In this document: positions 1 through 8,241 of the stretch, piece by piece
Position numbering within the stretch: the first letter of the stretch is position 1
Layout of the letters: each line of letters begins with the position of its first letter
Source of the DNA: Pseudomonadota bacterium
GTDB taxonomy: Bacteria; Myxococcota_A; Bradymonadia; Bradymonadales; GCA-2716585
Length of the DNA: 61,984 nt
Assembly (NCBI GenBank): GCA_005804885.1
Contig: SYOX01000012.1
Coordinates: 1-61,984, forward strand
Direction of reading: 5' to 3'
The notes under the pieces: generated by a model
The model's database searches: none
Seen by the model: the letters and a program-made list of their open reading frames with translations, nothing else
Told to the model about the DNA's origin: nothing
Position numbers and translations under genes: made by a program

Positions 1-421
1 GACCGGATACTTCACCATGGACGCTTGCTCAAACTCGATGGGCCGTCCCAACGAACCAACTCACGCAGTCCTGGCCTTGCCGACCACCCTCAACCCGTCA
101 GAGTTTCTGGAATCTCGCCTTCATACTTGACGGAACCCACAAGAGCCGAGGCGGGCTCCATGATCAAGATCTCCAACTCAGCGTGAGAGATGCACGCAAG
201 CCCTTCGATCCTGTCCTCATCGGGTCCTTTACTGATCGACAGGGCTCGCTTGCGCGAGAGCCTTCGGAGCATTTTGAGGTTCACTTCCACCCCCTTTGCC
301 TTGGATCTCAGACCGTCTGAGCGTGACACCGTTTCGCCTCGATGGCAAGAACGGATGGACAGCCCTACACCCTTTTTCAGCATCGATGCCGGTGTGGACG
401 AGATCGGCTGTCACTCGGCTG
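1..421. other. left-edge region without a firm gene
   Basis: Apart from the doubtful leftward frame at 90-383, no gene, RNA or strong repeat is seen here. The region ends at a good rightward promoter. It may contain the 3' part of a gene that starts outside the window, but no domain is recognisable. Confidence 0.4.
90..383 (-). CDS. small open frame of unknown reality
   Basis: A 97-residue leftward frame rich in Arg, Lys and Leu, with no family I recognise. No clear ribosome binding site precedes it and the codon choice is less GC-biased at third positions than in the genes nearby. It is the only half-plausible gene in the first 485 bases, and it may be chance. Confidence 0.2.
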   Translation of the reverse strand: MLKKGVGLSIRSCHRGETVSRSDGLRSKAKGVEVNLKMLRRLSRKRALSISKGPDEDRIEGLACISHAELEILIMEPASALVGSVKYEGEIPETLTG

Positions 422-450
422 TTGATTACAAGGTCGACAAGCGATACAAT
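422..450 (+). promoter_or_regulatory. sigma-70-type promoter for the tandem RHH gene
   Basis: TTGATT at 422-427 and TACAAT at 445-450 are separated by 17 bases. The expected transcript start is near 457, and a GGAGGT ribosome binding site at 475-480 precedes the ATG at 486. Confidence 0.6.
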
Positions 451-485
451 CAAAACGTTCTGCGCTTGTTGAATGGAGGTGGCAA

Positions 486-932
486 ATGGCCGATGACAAA
501 TACCCGAGCTTGCAGGTGATGGTGCCCGTGGAGGTTGTCGACGCGATGGACAAGCTCGTGGCGACCATCCCCCAGCAGAACTACTCCATGATCGGAGAGG
601 CGGCGATTCGGGCATGGCTCGAAGGGGTGGAGGCTCAAGACTTCGAGCTGATCCACCCGACCCGCCGCACGACCTTCACCAAGGGGGCGGGGGCGCCCTT
701 CCCCCGAAGGCTCCACGACAAGATCCGAGGCCGAATCAACACGACCAGGCGGAGGGAGGGGCGTACAAGGCAGAACACGCGCAGCCTGCGACTCTACCTG
801 CCGGATGACTTGATCCAGTCGTTCAAGGACGCCGTGTACTGGATGTGCGAGACTCGCGCCTACGTCGTGGAGGACGCCTTGAGGGCGGATCTGGGGCTTG
901 AGGCATGGGATGCGGGGGGTGGGGAGGCTTGA
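486..932 (+). CDS. tandem ribbon-helix-helix DNA-binding protein
   Basis: A 148-residue protein with two similar halves. Each half starts with a short strand of alternating hydrophobic residues (LQVMVPVEVV near residues 9-18; LRLYLPDDLI near 100-109) followed by two helices, which is the ribbon-helix-helix (CopG/Arc-like) pattern. The segment between is basic (Arg-rich, about 60-97). RHH proteins bind palindromic operators as dimers, and two copies in one chain suggest an intramolecular pseudo-dimer. The gene stands alone behind its own strong promoter and GGAGGT site. The likely role is a transcription or partition regulator of the element; the target is unknown. One copy of a dispersed hairpin repeat lies 44 bases after the stop. 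Confidence 0.55.
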   Translation: MADDKYPSLQVMVPVEVVDAMDKLVATIPQQNYSMIGEAAIRAWLEGVEAQDFELIHPTRRTTFTKGAGAPFPRRLHDKIRGRINTTRRREGRTRQNTRSLRLYLPDDLIQSFKDAVYWMCETRAYVVEDALRADLGLEAWDAGGGEA

Positions 933-1278
933 GGCCTCCTCTGGCGGCACGGAAGCCCCTTTGGCATTGAGGCCCGCAGCCGCAGACCGCCGTGATCGGC
1001 TTCGGCCGCCTTGCACGCCGAGGAGAAGTTCCTCACCGTCTCGATCGCCATAGGGCTCGTCCTCCACCTGATCTGCTGGTTCAGACAAGGGCAAGGAGAA
1101 GGGCGGGGGGACTCCCCGATCTTCTCTTGCCCTCCCACCAACTCCGCGCCCTCGCTCGCCCCTGTGCCAGCTTCGATCTTCGGAGTCCCTCCTCGGTCTC
1201 GACCCCAGCGTCTTGCCTCTGTCCATCCCTCTTCCCTATAACTCCTATGAATCAAGCGGCGCAATCGGGAGGTGGGGG
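933..1278. other. intergenic gap with one dispersed repeat
   Basis: No convincing gene. It contains copy 1 of the UUCG-hairpin repeat at about 976-1012. The rest shows no promoter or terminator that I can defend. Confidence 0.5.
976..1012 (+). repeat. dispersed UUCG-hairpin repeat, copy 1
   Basis: Shares a core of roughly 30 bases with three other intergenic copies (about 16539, 16606 and 18250). The core contains GTGATCGGCTTCGG and can fold as CGGC (997-1000), a TTCG loop, and GCCG (1005-1008). Copies 3 and 4 have GTCG in the right arm, which keeps pairing through a G-U pair. Confidence 0.6.
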
Positions 1279-1762
1279 ATGGGACGGTGGATGGTGATCG
1301 GGGGCTTGGTGCTTCTGTGGTGTTCGGGCGCACATGCCCAGGGTGGCCCGGCCGTAACCATTCACTCCCTGCTCGATCTCGATGACAAAGGGCTCAATGA
1401 TGGATCTCAGCGGTCAAGCTCAACGGGACCGAAATCGTCTGCGCCTCGTGTTCATCGTGATCGATCAGGATCGTTGCATTCGGAGGGCTTGGATGTCGAT
1501 GACGTCGAGGCCGACCACGACGAGCTCCAAGGAGGGTGAATGGTTACGCCCGGCCTACGCCGATCCGACCAAGGACCAGCTCGAACTCTACGAGGCTGGC
1601 GCGCAAGCGTTCTCATCGGACGACTGGCCAGCCGCCATCGACTACCTCAAGGCATCGCTGGCCATCGGGGAGATGAACATCACCTACCTGACCCTTGGCC
1701 AAGGCTCTGCTCAAGTCCGGGCGGTGCAAAGAGACCGCTGAAATGGTTAAGATCAACCCATA
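1279..1762 (+). pseudogene. decayed secreted TPR-type gene
   Basis: The first part (ATG at 1279) encodes a good signal peptide, MGRWMVIGGLVLLWCSGAHA, followed by a short mature region. Reading continuity is then lost: a stretch near 1400-1450 makes sense only in another frame (VKLNGTEIVCASC). From about 1560 a TPR-like helix pair appears (DQLELYEAGAQAF, then AAIDYLKASLAIGE), and a further shift near 1700 is needed to continue as LAKALLKSGRCKETAEMV before a stop at 1760-1762. Three incompatible frames in one coherent protein indicate a dead gene. The original was probably a periplasmic or lipoprotein-type TPR protein like those common in Myxococcota. Confidence 0.55.
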
Positions 1763-1810
1763 AAGCCTATATTTCTCACTAGTCAAGTGGGGATAGTTGA
1801 AATAACGCCG

Positions 1811-2605
1811 CTACCGCTCGAAGCTTCGGGCGCGGAGGAGCAAGCGGCCGTCCTGCGTCTTCACGATCTGAGCGTAAGCACCGTCAGCGATGTGCGGTGT
1901 CCCTAACACCTTAGTGGCCCAAACCGCCGTGTTTGTCTCGACGACCCGCCATGTCGCAGCAGCGCCGTTGTCGTCAACGAATTGCACATCCCCCCGCGGG
2001 AGGCGGATGCTTGGAGGGAACCGAAGGCTGCGATCGACGGCTTTGTATACTCCAAAGCCCAGGCTCTCCTTGACCGCGCGCAGCTCGCCGTCGATCTCGA
2101 CCGCTAGTGTGCCGCTCGCTGTCTTGAACAGAGACAGCGCGAGGAATTGCGTAGAGAAAGCCTGAAGTGCATGGATCCATTCGCTGTCTCGCCGGTTGGC
2201 GATGACGGCGACGGACCGCGGAACGTGGAAGACCAAGGTCTCGGCTTGCCCTCTGTCGATTCCCAGCCGCTTTGCCATCACCGATGCGCAGTCAGATTGC
2301 GGCTCACCGTAGGTGAATGCGCGGATTTGGGGCAGTACATGGTGCACCAGCGAGTGCGATGTCAGTTCTACCTCAATGACGAACCAGTGCGACAGGTTCC
2401 GAGCAACAAGGGCGAGGTCAGGCTTTCTTGCCCCCGAGTCAGGATGGGCGAAGGTTCCAGCAAACGGAACACACTTGTAGTCCGGGTACGCGCATACTAG
2501 TGCCTTTACAGCGTAGCTCTCGAATTCGGCTTCGGACGGGGCATCTGGGTCCACCAAGCGGAACGTTGTGTCCGCCGAGCAGTCTCCAACGAGGAGCGTC
2601 TTCAT
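1811..2605 (-). CDS. PD-(D/E)XK-like protein of the MORC restriction operon
   Basis: A 264-residue protein, last gene of a leftward operon. The ATG at 2605 overlaps the helicase stop codon (ATGA), so I prefer it to the GTG at 2617. Near the middle are KPD (D63) and a strand with VIEVEL (E78, E80), the spacing expected for a PD-(D/E)XK nuclease core, though the usual Lys is not in the canonical place. The N-terminal half is the conserved-looking part and the C-terminal half is strand-rich. By context it is the probable nuclease or specificity subunit of a restriction system with the helicase, GHKL ATPase and methyltransferase upstream. Catalytic activity is inferred, not shown. Confidence 0.5.
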   Translation of the reverse strand: MKTLLVGDCSADTTFRLVDPDAPSEAEFESYAVKALVCAYPDYKCVPFAGTFAHPDSGARKPDLALVARNLSHWFVIEVELTSHSLVHHVLPQIRAFTYGEPQSDCASVMAKRLGIDRGQAETLVFHVPRSVAVIANRRDSEWIHALQAFSTQFLALSLFKTASGTLAVEIDGELRAVKESLGFGVYKAVDRSLRFPPSIRLPRGDVQFVDDNGAAATWRVVETNTAVWATKVLGTPHIADGAYAQIVKTQDGRLLLRARSFER

Positions 2606-3756
2606 GCTCGACTCCACACGACTTCCGCCAATCCCTCAAACACTTGTTCTTCCACCTGCAAACGGGCAATTTCGGGGCCCGTCGCAACGAGGGAGTAGAT
2701 CATGGCGCTCTCTTTGTCAGTCGACGGCCGCAAAACACGCCCGAGGCGTTGGATGCGCTGGCGTCGTGTAGCGGTGCTCGCGGCGATAATGCCGATCTCG
2801 GCCTCAGGCACATTGAAGCCCTCATCAAGAGCCCGGCACGTCACCAGGACCCGAATGGTCCCACTTCGGAAGTCGGCGAGAGCTTCGGCGCGTGCTCGAA
2901 CGGCGAGCTTGGAGTGATAGACCCCAGCGGAGACGCCGTTCTGAACAAGAACCTGATGGATTAGATTGCAGGCGTCTATGTCTTCGTGGAATACAAGAAT
3001 CCGATCGTCGCGGTGAGCTGCCACGAGACGCAGGGTCAACCGCACACGGTTGAGGCTTAAATTTAGCACGCGCGATCGCTTCAGCATGAGCGACACGGAC
3101 TGCTCTGCCTCAGATCCATACTTCGAGATTGACCGTGCGATGGATCTCGTAAGCTTGTCGTACTCTTCTTGGCGGTCGGACTCGAGTTCGAAGACGATAT
3201 TTCGAAGCTGAAATTGTACGATCACCCTATCTTCCAATGCGTCAGCGTATGAGTACTGGTAGAACAGCGGTCCGAGGGCGGGCACTAATATCTCGTTCAG
3301 ACCATCATCGTACTGCCGCTCAGGCGTGGCGCTGAGGCCCAAGGATGCAACCTTCGGCACATCAAGCGCAGCCCTGAACTTGGGGCTTGCCGCTTTGTGG
3401 CACTCGTCGACCACAAGCATGCACGGACGAACCCGGCCTCCCTCGACGAGACGCGCCGCTGTGTTTAGCACCGCAATGTTGATTGTGCCAGACAGGAGCC
3501 GCTTCTGACCTGTAACAATGTTCACTTCGTCGAGCGCCAGTCCGAAGAATGCCGCCGCCTCCTCCCACCATTGGTCCAGCAAAGCGACGGTCGGTACGAC
3601 GATCAAGCATGTGTCCGGCTCGGCTTTCTTGATGCAAGCCAGCGAAAATACTGTCTTCCCGCCGCCTGTGACGACACTCACGATGCCTCGGTGCCCCTGT
3701 TCAACCCACAGCGGCAACGCTGACTCTTGCCATTTCCGGAGTTTGAACTCTGGCAA
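2602..3756 (-). CDS. SF2 DNA helicase/translocase, XPB-like
   Basis: A 384-residue superfamily 2 ATPase. Visible motifs are a Q-motif-like start (LRKWQESAL), Walker A TGGGKT (residues 30-35), DECH Walker B (117-120), SATPE motif III and a motif VI of the form QRIQRLGRVLRP. The order and compact size fit the XPB/UvsW-like helicases used in restriction modules. Start is TTG at 3756 with a purine-rich AAGGGGG just upstream. It is 18 bases after the GHKL ATPase gene and overlaps the nuclease-like gene by the ATGA arrangement, so the products are probably made together. Expected role: ATP-driven movement on DNA during target cleavage. Confidence 0.85.
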   Translation of the reverse strand: MPEFKLRKWQESALPLWVEQGHRGIVSVVTGGGKTVFSLACIKKAEPDTCLIVVPTVALLDQWWEEAAAFFGLALDEVNIVTGQKRLLSGTINIAVLNTAARLVEGGRVRPCMLVVDECHKAASPKFRAALDVPKVASLGLSATPERQYDDGLNEILVPALGPLFYQYSYADALEDRVIVQFQLRNIVFELESDRQEEYDKLTRSIARSISKYGSEAEQSVSLMLKRSRVLNLSLNRVRLTLRLVAAHRDDRILVFHEDIDACNLIHQVLVQNGVSAGVYHSKLAVRARAEALADFRSGTIRVLVTCRALDEGFNVPEAEIGIIAASTATRRQRIQRLGRVLRPSTDKESAMIYSLVATGPEIARLQVEEQVFEGLAEVVWSRA

Positions 3757-3774
3757 GTGCTACCCCCTTGCCGG

Positions 3775-5355
3775 TCAGCCGTTACCGCCCTTCACGATGG
3801 CATGGTACTCTGTGTTCTGGATGGCAGTCACAGCGCTCTCAGCGTGCAGCGCCTTGGCGTGCAGTAAAGAGTTCTTCTTTCGCCGGATTGCATTAGGATC
3901 CACCCTTTCAAAGATTTTTGACACTTGAAATTCAGCGATGGCATCGTAGATGTACTGACGGAGGCACTCCTCTTTCGCGTCGGGAGAGTCGATGTCTGAG
4001 TAGTAGGCGTGAAGGTTGTTGATGATGATGTGAAGGGTACCTTGCTCAGCTGAAGTAGTGATCGTCAGGTACGGGTCGTTCTCACTGCGCTCCTGCAAAG
4101 AAACGATCACTCGAAGATCAGGCAGGACGTTAAACGACGCAGCCTCTTCGTCTTCGGTGAGAGACTCCACCTGCTTCTGGTTGTTCGCGAGAATGGTATC
4201 AAGTGGGGGCAGTAGATCGCTGGCAGCATCCTTGATCTCGTCTGTCACGAACTCCTTCGTCATGCCATCGATGAGATCCTTGATCTTCTCTATCGACCAG
4301 GGCTTGCCGCGCTCACCGTCACCTCGACGCCGGCTGGCGTAATCCCGGTACTCCTTGGTCAACTCGGCGAGAAAGACTTCAAGCTGCTCTTGCTCGTTGT
4401 CGCGGAAGAGGATTGCGTCTTTGGTGTGAGATACATCAAAACCATCCAGTTCGATCAAGCCGGTGAGGCGCTGCGCAATCAGGTTGTTTGCGCCCTCTTC
4501 GTCAACACCTCCGAAGATCGCGCGAGGCTTCCAAGCTGATGGGAAGCCTTGAATCTGACGACGGTTTTGAAACAGTGAGAATCCGCCGAACTTTCGCCCG
4601 CCTTTGCCCTTCCGCAAGACAGCCACCCAGCCGCGAACGGTATGTCTGTTGATGGTCGTCTCGAACTCACGCCTGTAGGGGTTGCCGTGATCGTCGGTAT
4701 CAAACTCGTTCTCGTCGGGTGCCTGAACCTCCTCGCCGTTGTAGATCAGCCTGAGGGTGTTATCCCTCAGGTCGTACCGATACATTGAACCAAGGTACTC
4801 GCGGATGTTCTCCTCGGTTCGCTTATAGATATTGCGGTTGAGATTTGAGATGACGATCTCGGTATAGTGTTTGTCGGCATCGACTTCGTTCGGCGTGACC
4901 GTGATCCTTCCGCCTGCCGCCACGTGGGGCACGTCAATTTCTGCGGTCCACTCAACGCCGCTCGACCACTCCGCAGTCACCACCTTCCACTTCTCTCCAA
5001 TCCAGCACGCAGCTGTCTTCATTCCCATGCCGTACTTGGAGCGCCCTCTACTGTCCGGCGTTGGGTGCGCGATCTTGAGCCCGTGCTCTAAGTCCTCGCG
5101 CGACATTCCGATGGAGTTGTCGCGGATGCTGAGCGTCTTCCTCAGCCTATCGTGCGTTATCTCGACGATGAGAGGCGTCCCCTCCTTGGCAAGGATGTCG
5201 TCGATGATTCCTTCGTAGTTCAGCCGACTCTGCGTCGAGTTGTCGATGAACTCGGCCAGTGCATGCCACATCGTATACGAGAGACGCGAGTAAGCACCGA
5301 TTACTCCCGGCCCCACAGACAGAGTGGTTTCGAATCCTTGCTCGTCAATGATCAC
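3775..5355 (-). CDS. MORC-like GHKL ATPase
   Basis: A 526-residue ATPase of the GHKL (gyrase, Hsp90, histidine kinase, MutL) superfamily. N-box EFIDN (E35, D38, N39), the DNSIGM box (D79 onward) and the YGMGMKTA glycine/lysine box (about 108-115) are all present. The S5-like central domain and the region with FQNRRQI resemble MORC/MutL relatives. Prokaryotic MORC-like ATPases are known to occur in restriction-modification operons with helicases, nucleases and methylases, and this gene sits in exactly that setting. Start is GTG at 5355, overlapping the methyltransferase stop (GTGA). Likely role: a clamp-like ATPase that controls the nuclease/helicase on foreign DNA. Confidence 0.8.
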   Translation of the reverse strand: MIIDEQGFETTLSVGPGVIGAYSRLSYTMWHALAEFIDNSTQSRLNYEGIIDDILAKEGTPLIVEITHDRLRKTLSIRDNSIGMSREDLEHGLKIAHPTPDSRGRSKYGMGMKTAACWIGEKWKVVTAEWSSGVEWTAEIDVPHVAAGGRITVTPNEVDADKHYTEIVISNLNRNIYKRTEENIREYLGSMYRYDLRDNTLRLIYNGEEVQAPDENEFDTDDHGNPYRREFETTINRHTVRGWVAVLRKGKGGRKFGGFSLFQNRRQIQGFPSAWKPRAIFGGVDEEGANNLIAQRLTGLIELDGFDVSHTKDAILFRDNEQEQLEVFLAELTKEYRDYASRRRGDGERGKPWSIEKIKDLIDGMTKEFVTDEIKDAASDLLPPLDTILANNQKQVESLTEDEEAASFNVLPDLRVIVSLQERSENDPYLTITTSAEQGTLHIIINNLHAYYSDIDSPDAKEECLRQYIYDAIAEFQVSKIFERVDPNAIRRKKNSLLHAKALHAESAVTAIQNTEYHAIVKGGNG

Positions 5356-6383
5356 GGCTGCCCCCCCTCTTCGTTTTCATGGAATTGCTCGAACCTTCCC
5401 TTTGAGCCTTCGGCATAGCCCTCGTTCGCTTCGACCCCCACCCAGCGACGGCCCAAACTCTCAGCGGCGAAACCGGTGGTGTTGGAGCCTGCAAACGGAT
5501 CAAGCACCAAGTCGCCCGGCTCGGTAAGAAACTGGATGAAGAACGCTGCGAGTTGCATCTGCATTCGAGCAGGATGCACCTCCAACCCGCGCTTCTTGCA
5601 GTAGGCGCGGTAGCCCTTGTCCCAAATTGTTCCAGTGAATTTCATGAGATTCGCGGGGAGCTTCGGGTTGGCTTCGTCCAAATCCACGACATTAGGCGAA
5701 ATTGCTCCTCCATGGTCGGTCAGAAAGCCAGTCTCAGAGATCACGTGACCCGAAGGGCGATGGCCAGCATTGTAACGTTTGGATTTGAGGAGCTTCTTCA
5801 TGTCGTCGCCATAGGGCGTGAGCACACGTCGGTTGTCAGCCTTAGGAGACTCGACCGGCGACATCCACCATACGTGTGTGTAGGAATCCTTCAGTCGGAT
5901 TCGCTTCACGTTGACCCACTCCACCGGACTCGGAAGCCGCGCAGGATTGTGGCAGATGATCTGCTGGCAGAGTTTAAGGTCGGCGGCTCGCTTGAATGCC
6001 AACAGGGCCTCAAGGGGAAGGGTCGACATGACTGGAACGCCCTGTTCCCAGGCGTTTCCGACCTCGACTACGATCGACCCATTGGGTGCGAGAAGCTGCG
6101 CCAGGTGGGGGGCGAGGGATGCAAGCCACTCTACATACTCCTCACCCGTTCGATTGCCATACTTCTTCTTGCGGACCAGCGGAAAGGGGGGTGATGTGAA
6201 GATCAGGCTGAATGTACCTGCGAGCTCGCTGAGGACCGGAGAAAGGAGCGCATCTTCGATCTTCCCGATCAACATCCGACCGTGGTTTGTGTGGTATGCC
6301 TCCACTACTGAAGGTGTCTCTGGTTGCTCATGGCTGGTGAGGGGAAAGGCCAACTGATCACCTCTAATAAAGTACAACGCCAA
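5352..6383 (-). CDS. DNA methyltransferase, SPPF (m4C/m6A) type
   Basis: A 343-residue amino-DNA methyltransferase. The catalytic motif IV is TSPPF (63-67), the variant most often associated with N4-cytosine enzymes. Motif I (DPFAGSNTTG) lies near the C-terminus, giving the beta-class order with motif IV first. The segment between them, about residues 150-270, is probably the target-recognition region. Start is TTG at 6383, directly abutting the stop of the LexA-like gene, so translation is probably coupled. It is the modification arm of the restriction operon and would protect host or element DNA from the partner nuclease. The exact methylated base cannot be read from sequence alone. Confidence 0.85.
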   Translation of the reverse strand: MALYFIRGDQLAFPLTSHEQPETPSVVEAYHTNHGRMLIGKIEDALLSPVLSELAGTFSLIFTSPPFPLVRKKKYGNRTGEEYVEWLASLAPHLAQLLAPNGSIVVEVGNAWEQGVPVMSTLPLEALLAFKRAADLKLCQQIICHNPARLPSPVEWVNVKRIRLKDSYTHVWWMSPVESPKADNRRVLTPYGDDMKKLLKSKRYNAGHRPSGHVISETGFLTDHGGAISPNVVDLDEANPKLPANLMKFTGTIWDKGYRAYCKKRGLEVHPARMQMQLAAFFIQFLTEPGDLVLDPFAGSNTTGFAAESLGRRWVGVEANEGYAEGSKGRFEQFHENEEGGQP

Positions 6384-6707
6384 TCACGCTGCGTGTCTCT
6401 CGTCATCTTCGTCGCCCTCGGGGTTGTCGTCGGACCCCTCGCAGGGCGAAGGTTCGCCCTCGACCAGCTCCAGGCGCAGGGGCGTGCCGTCAGGCGTGTG
6501 TGTGGGGACGTAGGGTCCACCGGGCTCAAGCTGTTTGAGATAGCCGCGGTCCCTTATCCTGTCCGCTATCATGTGGACCCCCGCATTGCCGGTCAGATCC
6601 CTCAGTCGGCTGAACTGTGGAGGATAGCCACGCTCGCGGGTATCCTTGATGATCAGCCTCAGTACGTCGGCCTGCCTTCGGGTTAGTTTCTTTGTGGGAT
6701 TTGCCAT
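6384..6707 (-). CDS. LexA-like winged-helix regulator without peptidase
   Basis: A 107-residue protein. Residues 7-60 match the LexA N-terminal winged helix: LTRRQADVLRLI, then YPPQFSRLRDLTGNAG and MIADRIRDRGYLKQ. The LexA autopeptidase domain is absent; instead there is an acidic tail (SDDNPEGDEDDE). It is the first gene of the leftward restriction operon, with a good AGGAGGAAG site. By position it is probably the controller of the operon and perhaps of the divergent SWIM gene, like the C proteins of restriction systems. A copy of its tail-encoding sequence recurs at 18147-18240. Confidence 0.7.
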   Translation of the reverse strand: MANPTKKLTRRQADVLRLIIKDTRERGYPPQFSRLRDLTGNAGVHMIADRIRDRGYLKQLEPGGPYVPTHTPDGTPLRLELVEGEPSPCEGSDDNPEGDEDDERHAA

Positions 6708-6728
6708 GGGCGCTTCCTCCTAGCCGTA

Positions 6729-6757
6729 AGTATAGGGATCCTGCATTCGTGCGTCCA
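6729..6757 (-). promoter_or_regulatory. leftward promoter of the restriction operon
   Basis: Read on the minus strand, TGGACG (6757-6752) and TATACT (6734-6729) are spaced by 17 bases, followed by the AGGAGGAAG site of the LexA-like gene. Confidence 0.5.
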
Positions 6758-6770
6758 GCACGTTTTTTGA

Positions 6771-6825
6771 TTGACTTATGAGCGTCTGACGCTCATAAAT
6801 GAGGTGCCGGGCGATGATGCCCGGC
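6771..6825 (+). promoter_or_regulatory. rightward promoter, perfect palindromic operator and leader hairpin
   Basis: TTGACT at 6771-6776 and CATAAA at 6794-6799 are 17 bases apart. The spacer is occupied by a perfect inverted repeat: TTATGAGCGT (6776-6785) and its complement ACGCTCATAA (6789-6798) with a 3-base centre. A regulator bound there would block the promoter. A second inverted repeat, GCCGGGC (6806-6812) and GCCCGGC (6819-6825), falls at the expected 5' end of the transcript. The LexA-like winged-helix protein encoded next door is the obvious candidate to bind the palindrome (inference). Confidence 0.55.
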
Positions 6826-6909
6826 GAATGACAAGGCTCGGTCGCGCCAGTCCAACCGGCAAGAAGGCGACGCAACCGAGGCCACAACCCCAGCATGTGA
6901 GGTGTACCC

Positions 6910-7458
6910 ATGACCTACCACAACTCCCCCTCTGCCTTCAACCCGGCGCTGCACAAGCGGCTCCAGAGGGCCACGGACCGCGCCATCGTCCGTGTCAGCT
7001 ACCTTGCCGTCTGGCAGGTGATCGACGCGGCCAAGAGGGCCGATGTCCCCACCGAGGCGCTGATCGACGCGCTCGACGCCCTTCACCCCATCGGCGCTGC
7101 GCCCGCCCGCAAGCGCTCGATCTTCGACGACATGGACAAGGAAGAGACGCCGTGGCGGCTGCGGGCGGCGGGGCACACCCCCGGCTCCCCTGTGCCCTCG
7201 TCGACCAGCGCAGCCTCCGATGCCACCACCCCCGCGCCCGCTGCGGTCACTGAGGTCTGGCGCCAAGGCGAGGGCGTCGTCTGCGTGCGGTCCTTCTCCG
7301 ATCCCCAGACCGTCTACGTCGTCAAGCTCACCGGCCCCGTGTCGGCCTCGTGCTCGTGCCCCCACTGGCGCACGCGGCTCAAGGGCAAGAAGGGCGCCGT
7401 GTGCAAGCACGGGCTGGCTGCCCTGGCCTTCCTGGGCAGGCAACGCAAGGCGGCGTGA
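6910..7458 (+). CDS. SWIM zinc-finger protein
   Basis: A 182-residue protein. The C-terminal part has the SWIM signature CxCx(n)CxH: C148, C150, C165 and H167 in SASCSCPHW...AVCKHGL. SWIM domains bind zinc and mediate DNA or protein contacts, often next to SWI2/SNF2 or transposase proteins. The N-terminal 75 residues are helical and the middle is a Pro/Ser/Thr-rich linker. It is divergent from the restriction operon, behind the palindromic operator. Its job is unknown; a link to the restriction module is possible only from position. Confidence 0.7.
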   Translation: MTYHNSPSAFNPALHKRLQRATDRAIVRVSYLAVWQVIDAAKRADVPTEALIDALDALHPIGAAPARKRSIFDDMDKEETPWRLRAAGHTPGSPVPSSTSAASDATTPAPAAVTEVWRQGEGVVCVRSFSDPQTVYVVKLTGPVSASCSCPHWRTRLKGKKGAVCKHGLAALAFLGRQRKAA

Positions 7459-7473
7459 TGTTTTCAATGGAGT

Positions 7474-7497
7474 CCCGAGGCCGTCGACGGCCTCGGG
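7474..7497. other. 10-bp perfect stem after the SWIM gene
   Basis: CCCGAGGCCG (7474-7483) and CGGCCTCGGG (7488-7497) pair around TCGA. There is no T-tract, so it is a weak terminator candidate. Just after it, GGAGACAGGG and ATG at 7519 resemble the start of a gene (MSDIIGFD) that resembles the start of the BRO gene at 8430 but then runs antisense to another gene; it looks like a truncated gene start. Confidence 0.35.
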
Positions 7498-7553
7498 GCG
7501 CCTCAAACGGAGACAGGGATGAGCGACATCATCGGGTTCGACGGGGGTTCCGG

Positions 7554-7814
7554 TCAGCGAGCCCTCTGTTGGACAGAGAGCCAGCGACCAAAGGCGTACC
7601 CCATGTTTGCAAAGGGCGCCAGGTTGTCCTTATTGACCGGCTCGCCCTGGGCGCGGCGGATCAGCGCGTCGGCGCAGGCCGAGGGGTCGATCTCGTCGGC
7701 GCCGATGCGCGCCGCGAGCTCTTTTGCGCCGATGCGCGCCGCGTGCCACAGGACAAACTGCTCCAGCGAGCGGGGCTTGACAGCCTCGCGGATAGCGCTA
7801 CCTTTGGTTTGCAT
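7554..7814 (-). CDS. small hypothetical protein
   Basis: An 86-residue leftward frame starting at the ATG at 7814. An earlier ATG at 7850 would place the start inside the strong hairpin at 7832-7861, so it is less likely. The sequence is amphipathic and helical (LEQFVLWHAARIGAKEL, then ACADALIRRAQGEP) with a tidy C-terminus, which is more gene-like than the overlapping rightward frame. Family not recognised. It is the only leftward gene between rightward neighbours and might be an accessory (moron-type) gene. Confidence 0.45.
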   Translation of the reverse strand: MQTKGSAIREAVKPRSLEQFVLWHAARIGAKELAARIGADEIDPSACADALIRRAQGEPVNKDNLAPFANMGYAFGRWLSVQQRAR

Positions 7815-7831
7815 ATTCGAGCTCGTCTTTG

Positions 7832-7872
7832 GGGCCGGCGCAGTTGCCACTGCGCCGGCCCTCCTTTTTCTT
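7832..7872 (+). terminator. rho-independent terminator
   Basis: A perfect 13-bp stem (GGGCCGGCGCAGT, 7832-7844; ACTGCGCCGGCCC, 7849-7861) with a TGCC loop is followed by TCCTTTTTCTT at 7862-7872. It would stop rightward transcription from the SWIM gene region. Confidence 0.7.
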
Positions 7873-8241
7873 GTCTCCGATCTTCTCGGTCGCTGTTCCT
7901 CCTTCCGGTCCTTCCTCGATCATCGACACCGAGGACCCCAGCGTCAACTTCGAATCAACTCAAGCACTTACAGACCGGGGAGGCCGTGGAGCCTCCGAGT
8001 GGACTGGCCCGAAGAGGCCGGCAGATGGCGCCGTCGCCTGCAAGCGCGGCCAGGCGCCGATGGCCTTCCTCACGGGGTCGCGGAGGTAATTTGCGGTCGC
8101 TCGCAATGGGGCTTGACTCTATATCTCGACATGCGGAATATGTTTAACAAGTCATACATGTGCTTGCTCCTCCTGCATGATGAAATTGTAACCACGGTCT
8201 GCGGCGCCGCCAGTGCCGCAAACCCCAGACGGAGACAGATC
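7873..8241 (+). promoter_or_regulatory. gene-free stretch with promoter for the HTH-BRO operon
   Basis: No gene is supported here. TTGACT (8113-8118) and GAATAT (8136-8141), 17 bases apart, form a promoter for the excisionase-like gene at 8242, whose GGAG site is at 8231-8234. The first half of the region shows nothing clear. Confidence 0.5.
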
